A stretch of 64,000 bases of DNA from Abiotrophia defectiva_A (GTDB lineage: Bacteria > Bacillota > Bacilli > Lactobacillales > Aerococcaceae), in the NCBI GenBank assembly GCA_963546405.1, contig CAUUNL010000001.1, positions 62,001 through 126,000 on the forward strand, in the 5' to 3' direction. How positions within the stretch are numbered: position 1 is the first letter of the stretch; each line of letters starts with the position of its first letter. Positions 16,966 through 25,265 of the stretch are shown piece by piece. Made by a program: the position numbers and the translations under genes. The notes beneath the pieces were generated by a model that ran no database searches, was not told the origin of the DNA, and saw nothing but the letters and a program-made list of their open reading frames with translations.

Positions 16966-18243
16966 ATGCTATTACTCAAAAATGGTCGCCGTCTGGTCAA
17001 GGGACAATTGGAGCCTGTCGAAATCCTGATTGATGGGGACAAGATTATAGCCATGGACAAGGAGCTCAATGGCACGGCTGATCAAGTGTTTGACTTAAAA
17101 GGTAAACTTCTAGCGCCGGGTTTTATTGATGTCCATGTCCACTGGCGTGAACCAGGTTTTGAATACAAGGAAAACATCTACCATGCTTCCAGAGCGGCTG
17201 CGCGTGGTGGCTTCACTACAGCCATGCCCATGCCTAACCTTAATCCAGTTCCTGATTGCTATGAGCATCTCAAGCCTCAGCTAGACATTATTGCACGTGA
17301 TTCTGTCATTCGGGCCATCCCTTACGGGGCCATTACCAAAGGGGAGCTAGGGGAGGACTACGCTCAGTTTGATGAGTTAGCCCAACATGTTTTTGCCTTC
17401 AGTGATGATGGGCGTGGTGTCCAAAATGCCAATATGATGTATGAATCTATGTGCGTTGCCGCCCGCCTTAACAAAGCTATTGTGGCCCATTGCGAGGACA
17501 ATTCTTTGATTCGAGGTGGTTGTATGCACTGTGGTTGCCGCAGTCGAGAACTTGGTCTGCCAGGCATACCATCTGTCTGCGAGTCAGTTCAGATTGCTCG
17601 TGATATTCTCTTGGCCGAAGCGGCAGGCTGTCACTATCATGTCTGCCATGTGTCGACTAAGGAATCTGTACGTTTGGTTCGCGAGGCTAAGGCCAACGGC
17701 ATTAAGGTGACCTGTGAAGTTTGCCCTCATCATTTACTGAGTGACGAGGACGACATTCCTCACAACCATGGCTTCTGGAAAATGAATCCACCCTTGCGCG
17801 CAGCCGAGGATCGTCGCGCCTTAATTGCTGGCCTCTTAGATGGCACTATCGACATTATCGCTACTGACCATGCGCCTCATGCTATGACTGAGAAAGACTT
17901 GCCAATGCAGGAGGCAGCCTTTGGTATTGTGGGGTCTGAAACAGCCTTTAGTCAGCTCTATACCCACTTTGTCAAGCCAGGCATTATGTCCCTAGAATTT
18001 CTCTTGGATAAGATGTCGACTAATGTGGCTAAAATTTTTGACCTACCTTATGGAACCCTAGCCGTCGGGCAGCCTGCTGATCTGGTCGTTATCGATTTAG
18101 ACAAGGTATCAAGTATCCAACCTGAGAATTTCTTATCCAAAGGTCGGAATACGCCATACGCCGGTCAAGAAGTTTATGGCTGGCCTATCCTAACCATTAG
18201 CCAAGGCCGCATCGCCTATCAAGATGCCACATTTTTTGCCTAA
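16966..18243 (+). CDS. pyrC: Dihydroorotase
   Basis: Zinc amidohydrolase closing carbamoyl aspartate to dihydroorotate. The 425 residues carry the HxH motif in GFIDVHVHWREPG (about 55-67), a site where most type I enzymes have Leu instead of Trp. TMPMPNLNPVPD, later metal-ligand His residues (HYHVCHVSTKES, CEVCPHHLL) and IIATDHAPH with the catalytic Asp are also present. Several extra Cys residues (RGGCMHCGCRSRE, about 183-195) form a Cys-rich insertion whose role I cannot tell. GAAAGGAAG precedes the ATG. Confidence 0.94.
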   Translation: MLLLKNGRRLVKGQLEPVEILIDGDKIIAMDKELNGTADQVFDLKGKLLAPGFIDVHVHWREPGFEYKENIYHASRAAARGGFTTAMPMPNLNPVPDCYEHLKPQLDIIARDSVIRAIPYGAITKGELGEDYAQFDELAQHVFAFSDDGRGVQNANMMYESMCVAARLNKAIVAHCEDNSLIRGGCMHCGCRSRELGLPGIPSVCESVQIARDILLAEAAGCHYHVCHVSTKESVRLVREAKANGIKVTCEVCPHHLLSDEDDIPHNHGFWKMNPPLRAAEDRRALIAGLLDGTIDIIATDHAPHAMTEKDLPMQEAAFGIVGSETAFSQLYTHFVKPGIMSLEFLLDKMSTNVAKIFDLPYGTLAVGQPADLVVIDLDKVSSIQPENFLSKGRNTPYAGQEVYGWPILTISQGRIAYQDATFFA

Positions 18244-18270
18244 GAGCTTAGTAAGACAAGGAGCGAGCAT

Positions 18271-19371
18271 ATGTATAGATATGATAAACAGCTGATTCTA
18301 GAAGATGGAACCATCTACAAGGGCTATGGCTTTGGTGCTGACCGGGCTATGTTAGGGGAAGTCGTCTTCAATACCGCCATGACCGGCTACCAAGAAACAC
18401 TGTCAGACCCTTCCTACAATGGACAAATTGTCACCTTTACCTATCCCTTAATTGGTAATTATGGCATTAACCGTGATGACTTCGAGACCATTAATCCCTC
18501 TATCAAGGGATTGGTAGTCCGAGAAGTTTGTCAAAAGCCTTCCAACTTCCGTAGCCAAATGTCCCTAGACCAAGCACTCAAAGAACTAGATATCCCAGGA
18601 ATTTGGGGCATTGATACCCGCAGTCTGACACGAAAGATTCGCCAATATGGGACGATTAAGGGGATTATTACTGACTTATCCGAAGATTCAGCACAAGTGC
18701 TAGAAAAACTTAGAGAGACTGAACTGGCCAGGGACCAAATTGCCCAAGTGTCGACTTCTAAGGCCTTCCTGTCGTCAGGAACGGGCTATCGAGTGGTTCT
18801 GGTTGATTTAGGCATGAAGTCAGGTATTCTGCGTGAACTTAATGAGCGTAACTGTGACATTGTCGTGGTGCCTCATAATATTAGCGCTCAGGAAGTTTTA
18901 CGGCTTCAACCTGATGGCGTCATGCTCTCTAATGGACCTGGCGACCCTGAGGATGTGCCAGAGACTATTGCCATGATTGGCCAAATCATGGACAAGCTAC
19001 CAATTTTTGGTATTTGTATGGGGCATCAGCTAATCAGTTTGGCAGCAGGGGCTAAGACATACAAGCTCAAATTTGGTCATCGTGGGGCCAACCATCCAGT
19101 CAAGAATCTACTGACTGGCAAGGTGGACTTGACCTCACAAAACCATGGCTATAGCGTTGACATTGATTCATTAGCAGATACAGACCTGGAATTAACTCAT
19201 TTGTCAGTCAATGACCGCACCTGCGAGGGTGTTCGCCATAAGTTCTACCCAGTTTTCTCAGTTCAATATCATCCCGAAGCATCGCCAGGGCCACACGATC
19301 CTAATTATCTCTTCGATCAGTTCATCGAGAATATGAAAGCCTTCCAAGCTCAGTCTCGTCGCCACAAGTAA
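18271..19371 (+). CDS. carA: Carbamoyl-phosphate synthase, small (glutaminase) subunit
   Basis: Releases ammonia from glutamine for CarB. The 366 residues start with the CPSase small-chain domain (LILEDGTIYKGYGFG, EVVFNTAMTGYQETLSDPSY). The class I glutaminase domain has its nucleophile in FGICMGHQL (about 247-255) and the His/Glu pair in SVQYHPEASPGP. Its place between pyrC and carB makes it the pyrimidine-specific enzyme (pyrAA); an arginine-linked copy could exist elsewhere. Confidence 0.95.
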   Translation: MYRYDKQLILEDGTIYKGYGFGADRAMLGEVVFNTAMTGYQETLSDPSYNGQIVTFTYPLIGNYGINRDDFETINPSIKGLVVREVCQKPSNFRSQMSLDQALKELDIPGIWGIDTRSLTRKIRQYGTIKGIITDLSEDSAQVLEKLRETELARDQIAQVSTSKAFLSSGTGYRVVLVDLGMKSGILRELNERNCDIVVVPHNISAQEVLRLQPDGVMLSNGPGDPEDVPETIAMIGQIMDKLPIFGICMGHQLISLAAGAKTYKLKFGHRGANHPVKNLLTGKVDLTSQNHGYSVDIDSLADTDLELTHLSVNDRTCEGVRHKFYPVFSVQYHPEASPGPHDPNYLFDQFIENMKAFQAQSRRHK

Positions 19372-19383
19372 AGGAGTCCTATC

Positions 19384-22300
19384 ATGCCAAAACGTCAAGA
19401 TATTCAAACCATTCTGGTCATTGGGTCGGGTCCCATTACAATTGGGCAAGCAGCTGAATTCGATTATGCCGGGACTCAAGCCTGCCTTTCGCTGAAGGAA
19501 GAGGGCTACCAAGTCATTCTAGTTAACTCCAATCCGGCCACTATTATGACCGATCGTCAGATTGCTGATAAGGTTTATATGGAACCCCTAACCCTTGAAT
19601 TCGTCAGCAAAATCATCCGTAAGGAACGACCTGATGCCTTGTTGCCAACCCTTGGTGGCCAGGTAGGGCTCAACTTAGCTGTTCAACTTCATCGTCAGGG
19701 AGTCTTGGACCAATACGGTGTCGAATTACTAGGCACCAAACTAGCCTCCATTGAGCAAGCAGAAGACCGCCAACTCTTCCGTCAGCTCATGCAGGAATTA
19801 GGTGAGCCTGTACCTGAATCTGAAATTGTGACCAACTTAGATCAAGCTCGAGATTTTGTGGCGCAAATTGGCTATCCAGTGATTGTCCGTCCCGCCTTTA
19901 CCATGGGGGGGACTGGTGGCGGTATTTGTTATAACGACCAGGATTTAGATGAAATTGTCTCTTCAGGTCTCCATTATTCGCCCGTGACCCAATGTTTGCT
20001 AGAAAAATCCATCGCAGGTTACAAGGAAATCGAGTATGAAGTCATGCGTGATGCCAATGATACTGCCATTGTCGTCTGCAACATGGAAAACATTGATCCT
20101 GTAGGCATTCATACCGGGGATTCAGTCGTGGTGGCCCCATCCCAAACTCTGACTGACCGCGAGTATCACATGTTGCGCGATGTGTCCCTTAAGATTATTC
20201 GCGCCCTCAAGATAGAAGGGGGCTGTAATGTCCAATTAGCCTTGGACCCAGATTCCTTTAACTACTATATCATTGAAGTGAACCCACGTGTGTCTCGGTC
20301 CTCGGCCTTAGCATCTAAGGCAACGGGCTATCCAATTGCTAAGATTGCCGCTAAAATTGCGGTCGGCTTAACCTTGGATGAAATCCTCAATCCGGTCACC
20401 CAAAATTCTTATGCCTGCTTTGAGCCTAGTCTGGACTATGTGGTCAGCAAGATTCCACGTTTCCCTTTTGATAAATTCGAACGTGCCGACCGAAAGTTAG
20501 GCACTCAAATGAAGGCAACCGGTGAGGTTATGGCCATGGGGCGGACCTATGAGGAATCCTTGCTTAAGGCCATCCGCTCGCTAGAATATGGCGTCCACCA
20601 CTTGGGCCTGCCTAATGGTGATAGCTTTAGTTTGGAAGAAATCATGGAAAAGGTCCAAGCTGCTAGCGATGAACGCCTCTTCTTCATAGGTGAAGCTCTG
20701 AGACGGGGCGTTAGTGTTGATCAGATTCATGACATGACTAAAATTGACCGCTTCTTCCTAGATAAGATGCAGCATATTATTGATTTAGAACATGAACTCA
20801 AGTCTCATCCGCAGGACCTCAATCTCTTAGCTTATGCCAAGCGTTACGGTTTCTCTGACAAAATCATTGCCCACCGTTGGCAAACCACTGAAGCGGCAGT
20901 CTATCAGCTTCGTCAAGAGGCTGGTATCACGCCTGTCTTCAAGATGGTGGATACCTGTGCGGCAGAATTCGAGTCTTCAACCCCTTATTTCTATTCCAGT
21001 TATGAGGCAGAGAATGAATCCATCGTGACGGACAAACCTAAAATCGTGGTGCTGGGTTCTGGCCCAATCCGTATCGGTCAAGGGGTGGAATTTGATTACG
21101 CGACTGTTCATGCCGTTCTGGCCATTAAGGCGGCAGGTTATGAAGCCATTATTATCAACAACAACCCAGAAACCGTCTCAACCGACTTTACCATTTCTGA
21201 TAAACTCTACTTTGAACCGCTAACCGAAGAAGATGTCATGGCTATCTTGAATCATGAGCAGCCTCTGGGGGTGGTCGTGCAGTTTGGCGGGCAGACTGCC
21301 ATTAACTTAGCCGATAAACTCCAAAGACACGGGGTCAAAATTCTTGGGACTAGTCTGGAAGAAATTGACAAGGCTGAAAACCGAGATAAGTTCGAGCAGC
21401 TCTTGCATGAATTAGATATCCCACAACCTTTAGGTAAGACAGCCTCAGATACGGAAACAGCCGTTGCTAACGCGGCGTCCATTGGCTATCCGGTCTTGGT
21501 ACGACCTTCCTATGTCTTGGGCGGTCGCGCCATGGAAATCGTCTATGAAGAAGCTGATTTGCGTCGTTACATGGAGACCGCTGTGCGAGTATCGCCGGAA
21601 CATCCTGTCCTAACAGACCGTTATCTCATCGGTCAAGAAATCGAAGTAGACGCTATCTGTGATGGCCAAACAGTGGTCATTCCAGGCATTATGGAACATA
21701 TTGAGCGGGCAGGGGTTCACTCAGGTGACTCCATCGCCGTTTACCCACCTCAGACCTTAAGTCAGGCTCAAAAGGAGCTGCTGGTCGACTATACCATTCG
21801 CCTAGCTAAGGGACTTAATATTGTGGGCCTACTTAATATCCAGTATGTGCTTAGCAAGGGTGAACTTTATGTCTTGGAAGTGAACCCACGTAGTTCACGG
21901 ACCGTCCCATTCCTCAGTAAGATTACAGGCGTCCCAATGGCGCAATTAGCCATGCAAGCTATTTTAGGCCAATCCTTGAGTGACCTAGGCTACCAGACTG
22001 GCTTGCTGCCCGAACCATCCGCTGTTTACACTAAGGTGCCAGTCTTTAGTTTCCAAAAACTCAAGGATGTCGATACTGCCTTAGGGCCTGAAATGAAGTC
22101 AACCGGGGAAGTCATGGGTAGCGATTTAACCTTGGAAAAATCCCTATACAAAGGGTTAGTGGCTGCCGGTATCCAGGTCAAAGATCAAGGCACTATCCTC
22201 TTCACAGTGGCTAACGAAGATAAGGCGGAAGCCTTAGAGTTGGCGCGTCGCTTTAGTGACTTAGGCTTTAATCTCTTGGCTACCCCAGGTACCGCTGATT

Positions 22301-22563
22301 ACTTAAGTCAGGCAGGACTTAAAGTAGCTTCTGTAGGCAAAATTGGTAGTCAAGATCACAATGTCCTAGATGCCATCTATCAAGGTCAAGTAGACTTAGT
22401 CATTAACACCACATCCAAGGATAAAGATGTCACCAAGGATGGCTTTAAGATTCGCCGAGTAGCCAGTGAACAAGAAATCGTCTGCTTCACCTCTCTGGAT
22501 ACCAGTATGGCCCTCTTGAAGGTGCTAGAATCCACATCCTTCCATATCACGCCTTTGGCCTAG
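19384..22563 (+). CDS. carB: Carbamoyl-phosphate synthase, large subunit
   Basis: Makes carbamoyl phosphate from bicarbonate, ammonia and two ATP. The 1059-residue protein has the expected internal duplication. Each half begins with a GSGPI.IGQ.VEFDYA motif (near residues 14 and 556) and has an ATP-grasp domain with EVNPR(V/S)SRS. The C-terminal MGS-like allosteric domain runs from about 930 (LFTVANEDKAEALELARRFSDLGF). Full length for the family. Follows carA by 12 bp with AAAGGAG. Confidence 0.96.
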   Translation: MPKRQDIQTILVIGSGPITIGQAAEFDYAGTQACLSLKEEGYQVILVNSNPATIMTDRQIADKVYMEPLTLEFVSKIIRKERPDALLPTLGGQVGLNLAVQLHRQGVLDQYGVELLGTKLASIEQAEDRQLFRQLMQELGEPVPESEIVTNLDQARDFVAQIGYPVIVRPAFTMGGTGGGICYNDQDLDEIVSSGLHYSPVTQCLLEKSIAGYKEIEYEVMRDANDTAIVVCNMENIDPVGIHTGDSVVVAPSQTLTDREYHMLRDVSLKIIRALKIEGGCNVQLALDPDSFNYYIIEVNPRVSRSSALASKATGYPIAKIAAKIAVGLTLDEILNPVTQNSYACFEPSLDYVVSKIPRFPFDKFERADRKLGTQMKATGEVMAMGRTYEESLLKAIRSLEYGVHHLGLPNGDSFSLEEIMEKVQAASDERLFFIGEALRRGVSVDQIHDMTKIDRFFLDKMQHIIDLEHELKSHPQDLNLLAYAKRYGFSDKIIAHRWQTTEAAVYQLRQEAGITPVFKMVDTCAAEFESSTPYFYSSYEAENESIVTDKPKIVVLGSGPIRIGQGVEFDYATVHAVLAIKAAGYEAIIINNNPETVSTDFTISDKLYFEPLTEEDVMAILNHEQPLGVVVQFGGQTAINLADKLQRHGVKILGTSLEEIDKAENRDKFEQLLHELDIPQPLGKTASDTETAVANAASIGYPVLVRPSYVLGGRAMEIVYEEADLRRYMETAVRVSPEHPVLTDRYLIGQEIEVDAICDGQTVVIPGIMEHIERAGVHSGDSIAVYPPQTLSQAQKELLVDYTIRLAKGLNIVGLLNIQYVLSKGELYVLEVNPRSSRTVPFLSKITGVPMAQLAMQAILGQSLSDLGYQTGLLPEPSAVYTKVPVFSFQKLKDVDTALGPEMKSTGEVMGSDLTLEKSLYKGLVAAGIQVKDQGTILFTVANEDKAEALELARRFSDLGFNLLATPGTADYLSQAGLKVASVGKIGSQDHNVLDAIYQGQVDLVINTTSKDKDVTKDGFKIRRVASEQEIVCFTSLDTSMALLKVLESTSFHITPLA

Positions 22564-22589
22564 TCGAACTTGATCCATAAGGAGGAACT

Positions 22590-23303
22590 ATGAAGCAAAC
22601 ATTTTCTAGCGATGTCATCGTCGCACTAGACTTCAAAAATTTAGAAGAAACCTTGGCATTTCTAGCACCCTTTAGGGGCCACGACCAGCTCTATCTTAAG
22701 GTTGGGATGGAACTCTATCTACAAAATGGGCCACAAGTCTTAACTGCACTCAAGGAAAGAGGGCATCGCATCTTTCTAGACCTGAAGCTACATGACATTC
22801 CTAATACGGTATATGGAGCAAGCAAAGGTTTGGCCCAGTTCAAAGTGGATATGCTCAATTTTCATGCCGCGGGTGGCAAGGAAATGTTGGAGGCTGCTAA
22901 GCAAGGCTTGCTTGATGGAGGGAGCCCCGAAACTTTGGCCATAGCTGTGACCCAGTTAACCTCTACCTCTCAAGAACAAATGCAGGCGGAACAATTGATT
23001 CCAGTTGACCTAGTGACCAGTGTCCGCCATTACGCCCAATTGACCCAGGAAGCTGGTTTGGATGGAGTCGTAGCCTCAGTTCATGAAGCACCCCATATTC
23101 GGGAGGCGTGTGGTAAGGACTTTGCCATTGTTACGCCAGGTATACGTTTGGCAGGAGGGCCTAGTCAGGACCAAAAACGCATTGCAACACCGGAAGTTGC
23201 CCGTCAACTCGGCTCAAGCCATATTGTGGTTGGTCGGCCGATTACTTTGGCCAGTGATCCGGTCGCCGTTTATGAGGCCATTCGTCAGAGCTTTTTGAAG
23301 TAA
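22590..23303 (+). CDS. pyrF: Orotidine 5'-phosphate decarboxylase
   Basis: Last step to UMP. The 237-residue barrel shows VALDFKNLEETLAFL at the N-terminus, the catalytic FLDLKLHDIPNTVYGA (Asp-Lys-Asp network, about 63-78) and the phosphate-binding VTPGIRLAGG and VVGRPIT motifs. AAGGAGGA precedes the ATG. In many relatives pyrD sits before pyrF; here it directly follows carB. Confidence 0.95.
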   Translation: MKQTFSSDVIVALDFKNLEETLAFLAPFRGHDQLYLKVGMELYLQNGPQVLTALKERGHRIFLDLKLHDIPNTVYGASKGLAQFKVDMLNFHAAGGKEMLEAAKQGLLDGGSPETLAIAVTQLTSTSQEQMQAEQLIPVDLVTSVRHYAQLTQEAGLDGVVASVHEAPHIREACGKDFAIVTPGIRLAGGPSQDQKRIATPEVARQLGSSHIVVGRPITLASDPVAVYEAIRQSFLK

Positions 23304-23318
23304 GATAGGAGGATTTTC

Positions 23319-23939
23319 ATGACCAGTGCAAAAGAAATTGCCCAAGAATTATTAGCCATTAAAGCGGTCGCCTTGCAGCCCCACCAGTACTTTACTTGGA
23401 CATCAGGTATTCAATCGCCAATCTATTGTGACAATCGCCTGACCATGTCCTATCCGTCAGTCCGTCGTAAAATTGCTCAAGGTTTAAGTCAGGTGATTAA
23501 GGAGCATTACCCTCAGGTCCAAGTGGTGGCGGGGACAGCAACCGCTGGTATTCCCCACGCAGCTTGGGTCAGCGATTTGCTGGATTTGCCCATGGTTTAT
23601 GTACGGGACTCCGCTAAGAAGCACGGCAAGACTAACCAGATTGAAGGGCGCTTAACGCCAGGAGCCAAGGTAGTCATAGTGGAAGATTTGATCTCGACTG
23701 GTTTGTCCTCGCTTAAGGTGGCTCAAGCCTTAAAAGAGGCAGGCTGCCAAGTGTTAGGGGTTGTGGCCATTTTCTCCTATGAGCTGAAAAAAGCTCAAGA
23801 GGCGTTTGCTGAAGCTGGGGTATGCTACCATACCTTAACTAATTATGACGCCTTAATTGAGGCTGCTTTGGAAGCAGACTATATCGCACAAGAAGATGTG
23901 GCCTCGCTTCTTGAATGGCGCCAAAGCTTAGGAAACTAA
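23319..23939 (+). CDS. pyrE: Orotate phosphoribosyltransferase
   Basis: Adds PRPP-derived ribose phosphate to orotate. The 206 residues carry FTWTSGIQSPIYCDNR, the catalytic loop RDSAKKHGKTNQIEG (about 91-105) and the PRPP motif VVIVEDLISTGLSSLKVA (about 115-132). Last gene of the pyr operon, followed by a strong terminator. Confidence 0.95.
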   Translation: MTSAKEIAQELLAIKAVALQPHQYFTWTSGIQSPIYCDNRLTMSYPSVRRKIAQGLSQVIKEHYPQVQVVAGTATAGIPHAAWVSDLLDLPMVYVRDSAKKHGKTNQIEGRLTPGAKVVIVEDLISTGLSSLKVAQALKEAGCQVLGVVAIFSYELKKAQEAFAEAGVCYHTLTNYDALIEAALEADYIAQEDVASLLEWRQSLGN

Positions 23940-23947
23940 ACTCATAG

Positions 23948-23980
23948 AAAAAGCCGAGTTGCATGTCAACTTGGCTTTTT
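23948..23980 (+). terminator. Rho-independent terminator of the pyr operon
   Basis: A 14-bp stem (23948-23961 with 23967-23980; one G-U) with a CATGT loop and a T-rich 3' arm. The A-rich 5' arm could also work on the other strand. Confidence 0.9.
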
Positions 23981-24154
23981 AATTAGGAGAAGGAGAGCTA
24001 TATAAAATTCGTATATTAAGCTTCAATAATCTAGCGACTAGGCCAAATGATAACAAAATCTATTCTGTAAGCGTTGACGATGAAGTTTACCTTTTATTTT
24101 TTGGTCAAAATAGGGTATGATAATAGTTAGAGTGTTTTGAATGGAGGAACGTGT

Positions 24155-24466
24155 ATGACACAGTTTGAATACCCTCTGAACCCGGATTGGACGACAGAGG
24201 AAATAATCACGGTCATCGACTTTCTATCAGCGGTAGAATCGGTTTACCAGGGTGGGGTTAAACTCAATTCTCTGTGGCCGCGTTATCAATCCTTCAAGCA
24301 AATAGTGACTAGTATTGGCGAGGAGAAGCGACTCGATCGAGCTTTTCAGTCAGCTAGTGGATATTCTATCTACCAGGTCGTTCAGCAAATGAAGTCTCTT
24401 AAGGATTCCTCAGCGGACAACCCCGTAGTGCGTATTAACATAGGAGGTTCAAATGGAAGATTTTAA
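24155..24466 (+). CDS. UPF0223 family protein (YktA-like)
   Basis: Small conserved protein of unknown function, 103 residues. The family pattern is clear: FEYPLNPDWTTEEIITVIDFLSAVE at the start and SGYSIYQVVQQMK near the end. GGAGG (24143-24147) is 7 bp before ATG 24155. It overlaps the next gene by 14 bp. The order UPF0223 - inositol monophosphatase - typA is also seen in Bacillus and relatives, so this is a conserved neighbourhood rather than a clue to function. Confidence 0.88.
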   Translation: MTQFEYPLNPDWTTEEIITVIDFLSAVESVYQGGVKLNSLWPRYQSFKQIVTSIGEEKRLDRAFQSASGYSIYQVVQQMKSLKDSSADNPVVRINIGGSNGRF

Positions 24467-25265
24467 GACAGTTCATGCCCATGTCTTAGCCTGGCTAGAA
24501 GAAGCCGCTGAGAATTTACGGCAATCACTTAAACGGTCCCTTCAAGTGGATCAGAAAACAGGGGCCAGCGACTTGGTTACGGAAATGGATAAGGCAACAG
24601 AGGCCTACTTTGTTGATAAGATTACCAGTCATTTCCCAGACCATCGTATCATTGGTGAGGAAGGTATGAGCCAGGGAACGGAAGATTTGGCCGGTATTGT
24701 CTGGGTTATTGATCCCATTGACGGCACCCTTAACTTCGTTAAGCAGAAGAATAACTTTGGGATTCTAATTGGGATTTTCCAAGATGGTAAGCCATTAGCA
24801 GGTTATATTTACGACGTCATGAAGCATGACCTTTATGCCGGGATCGTAGGGCAAGGCGTTACCCTTAACGGACAGCCTTTAGTGCCACTTAAGATTGAGC
24901 GTTTGCAAGATTCTCTAGCAGTAGGGAACGTGGCCATGTTTACCCAAAACCGTTGTAATAGCCAACGTCTCTTAGAAAATGTCTTAGGTGTTCGGGCACA
25001 CGGTTCTGCTGCGCTTGAAGTAATCGAGGTCATTCGTGGTGAGGCAGCTGTTTACCTAAGTTTCAAATTAAGTCCTTGGGACTTTGCTGCTGGTTGGGCC
25101 ATTTGTGAGGCTATGGGCTTCAAGGCAACTAAGCCAGACGGCTCAGCCTTATCCATTTTATCAGCTAGTCCCATCATTTTCGCGCATGACACTGTCCATG
25201 AAGAAGTCATCCGCGTTTTAGCAGAAGAAAAAGATCAGTTAGGAGAAATTAATGAATACGCGTAA
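24453..25265 (+). CDS. Inositol monophosphatase family phosphatase (SuhB-like)
   Basis: Mg-dependent phosphatase of the IMPase/FIG superfamily, 270 residues. Metal-binding motifs are intact: the EE pair in IIGEEGM (about 68-74), WVIDPIDGTLNFV (about 88-100) and SPWDFAAGWAICEAMG near 207. The physiological substrate is unknown; family members act on inositol phosphates, NADP or PAP. Overlaps UPF0223 upstream and typA downstream (14 bp), so the three are probably co-translated. Confidence 0.9.
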   Translation: MEDFKTVHAHVLAWLEEAAENLRQSLKRSLQVDQKTGASDLVTEMDKATEAYFVDKITSHFPDHRIIGEEGMSQGTEDLAGIVWVIDPIDGTLNFVKQKNNFGILIGIFQDGKPLAGYIYDVMKHDLYAGIVGQGVTLNGQPLVPLKIERLQDSLAVGNVAMFTQNRCNSQRLLENVLGVRAHGSAALEVIEVIRGEAAVYLSFKLSPWDFAAGWAICEAMGFKATKPDGSALSILSASPIIFAHDTVHEEVIRVLAEEKDQLGEINEYA

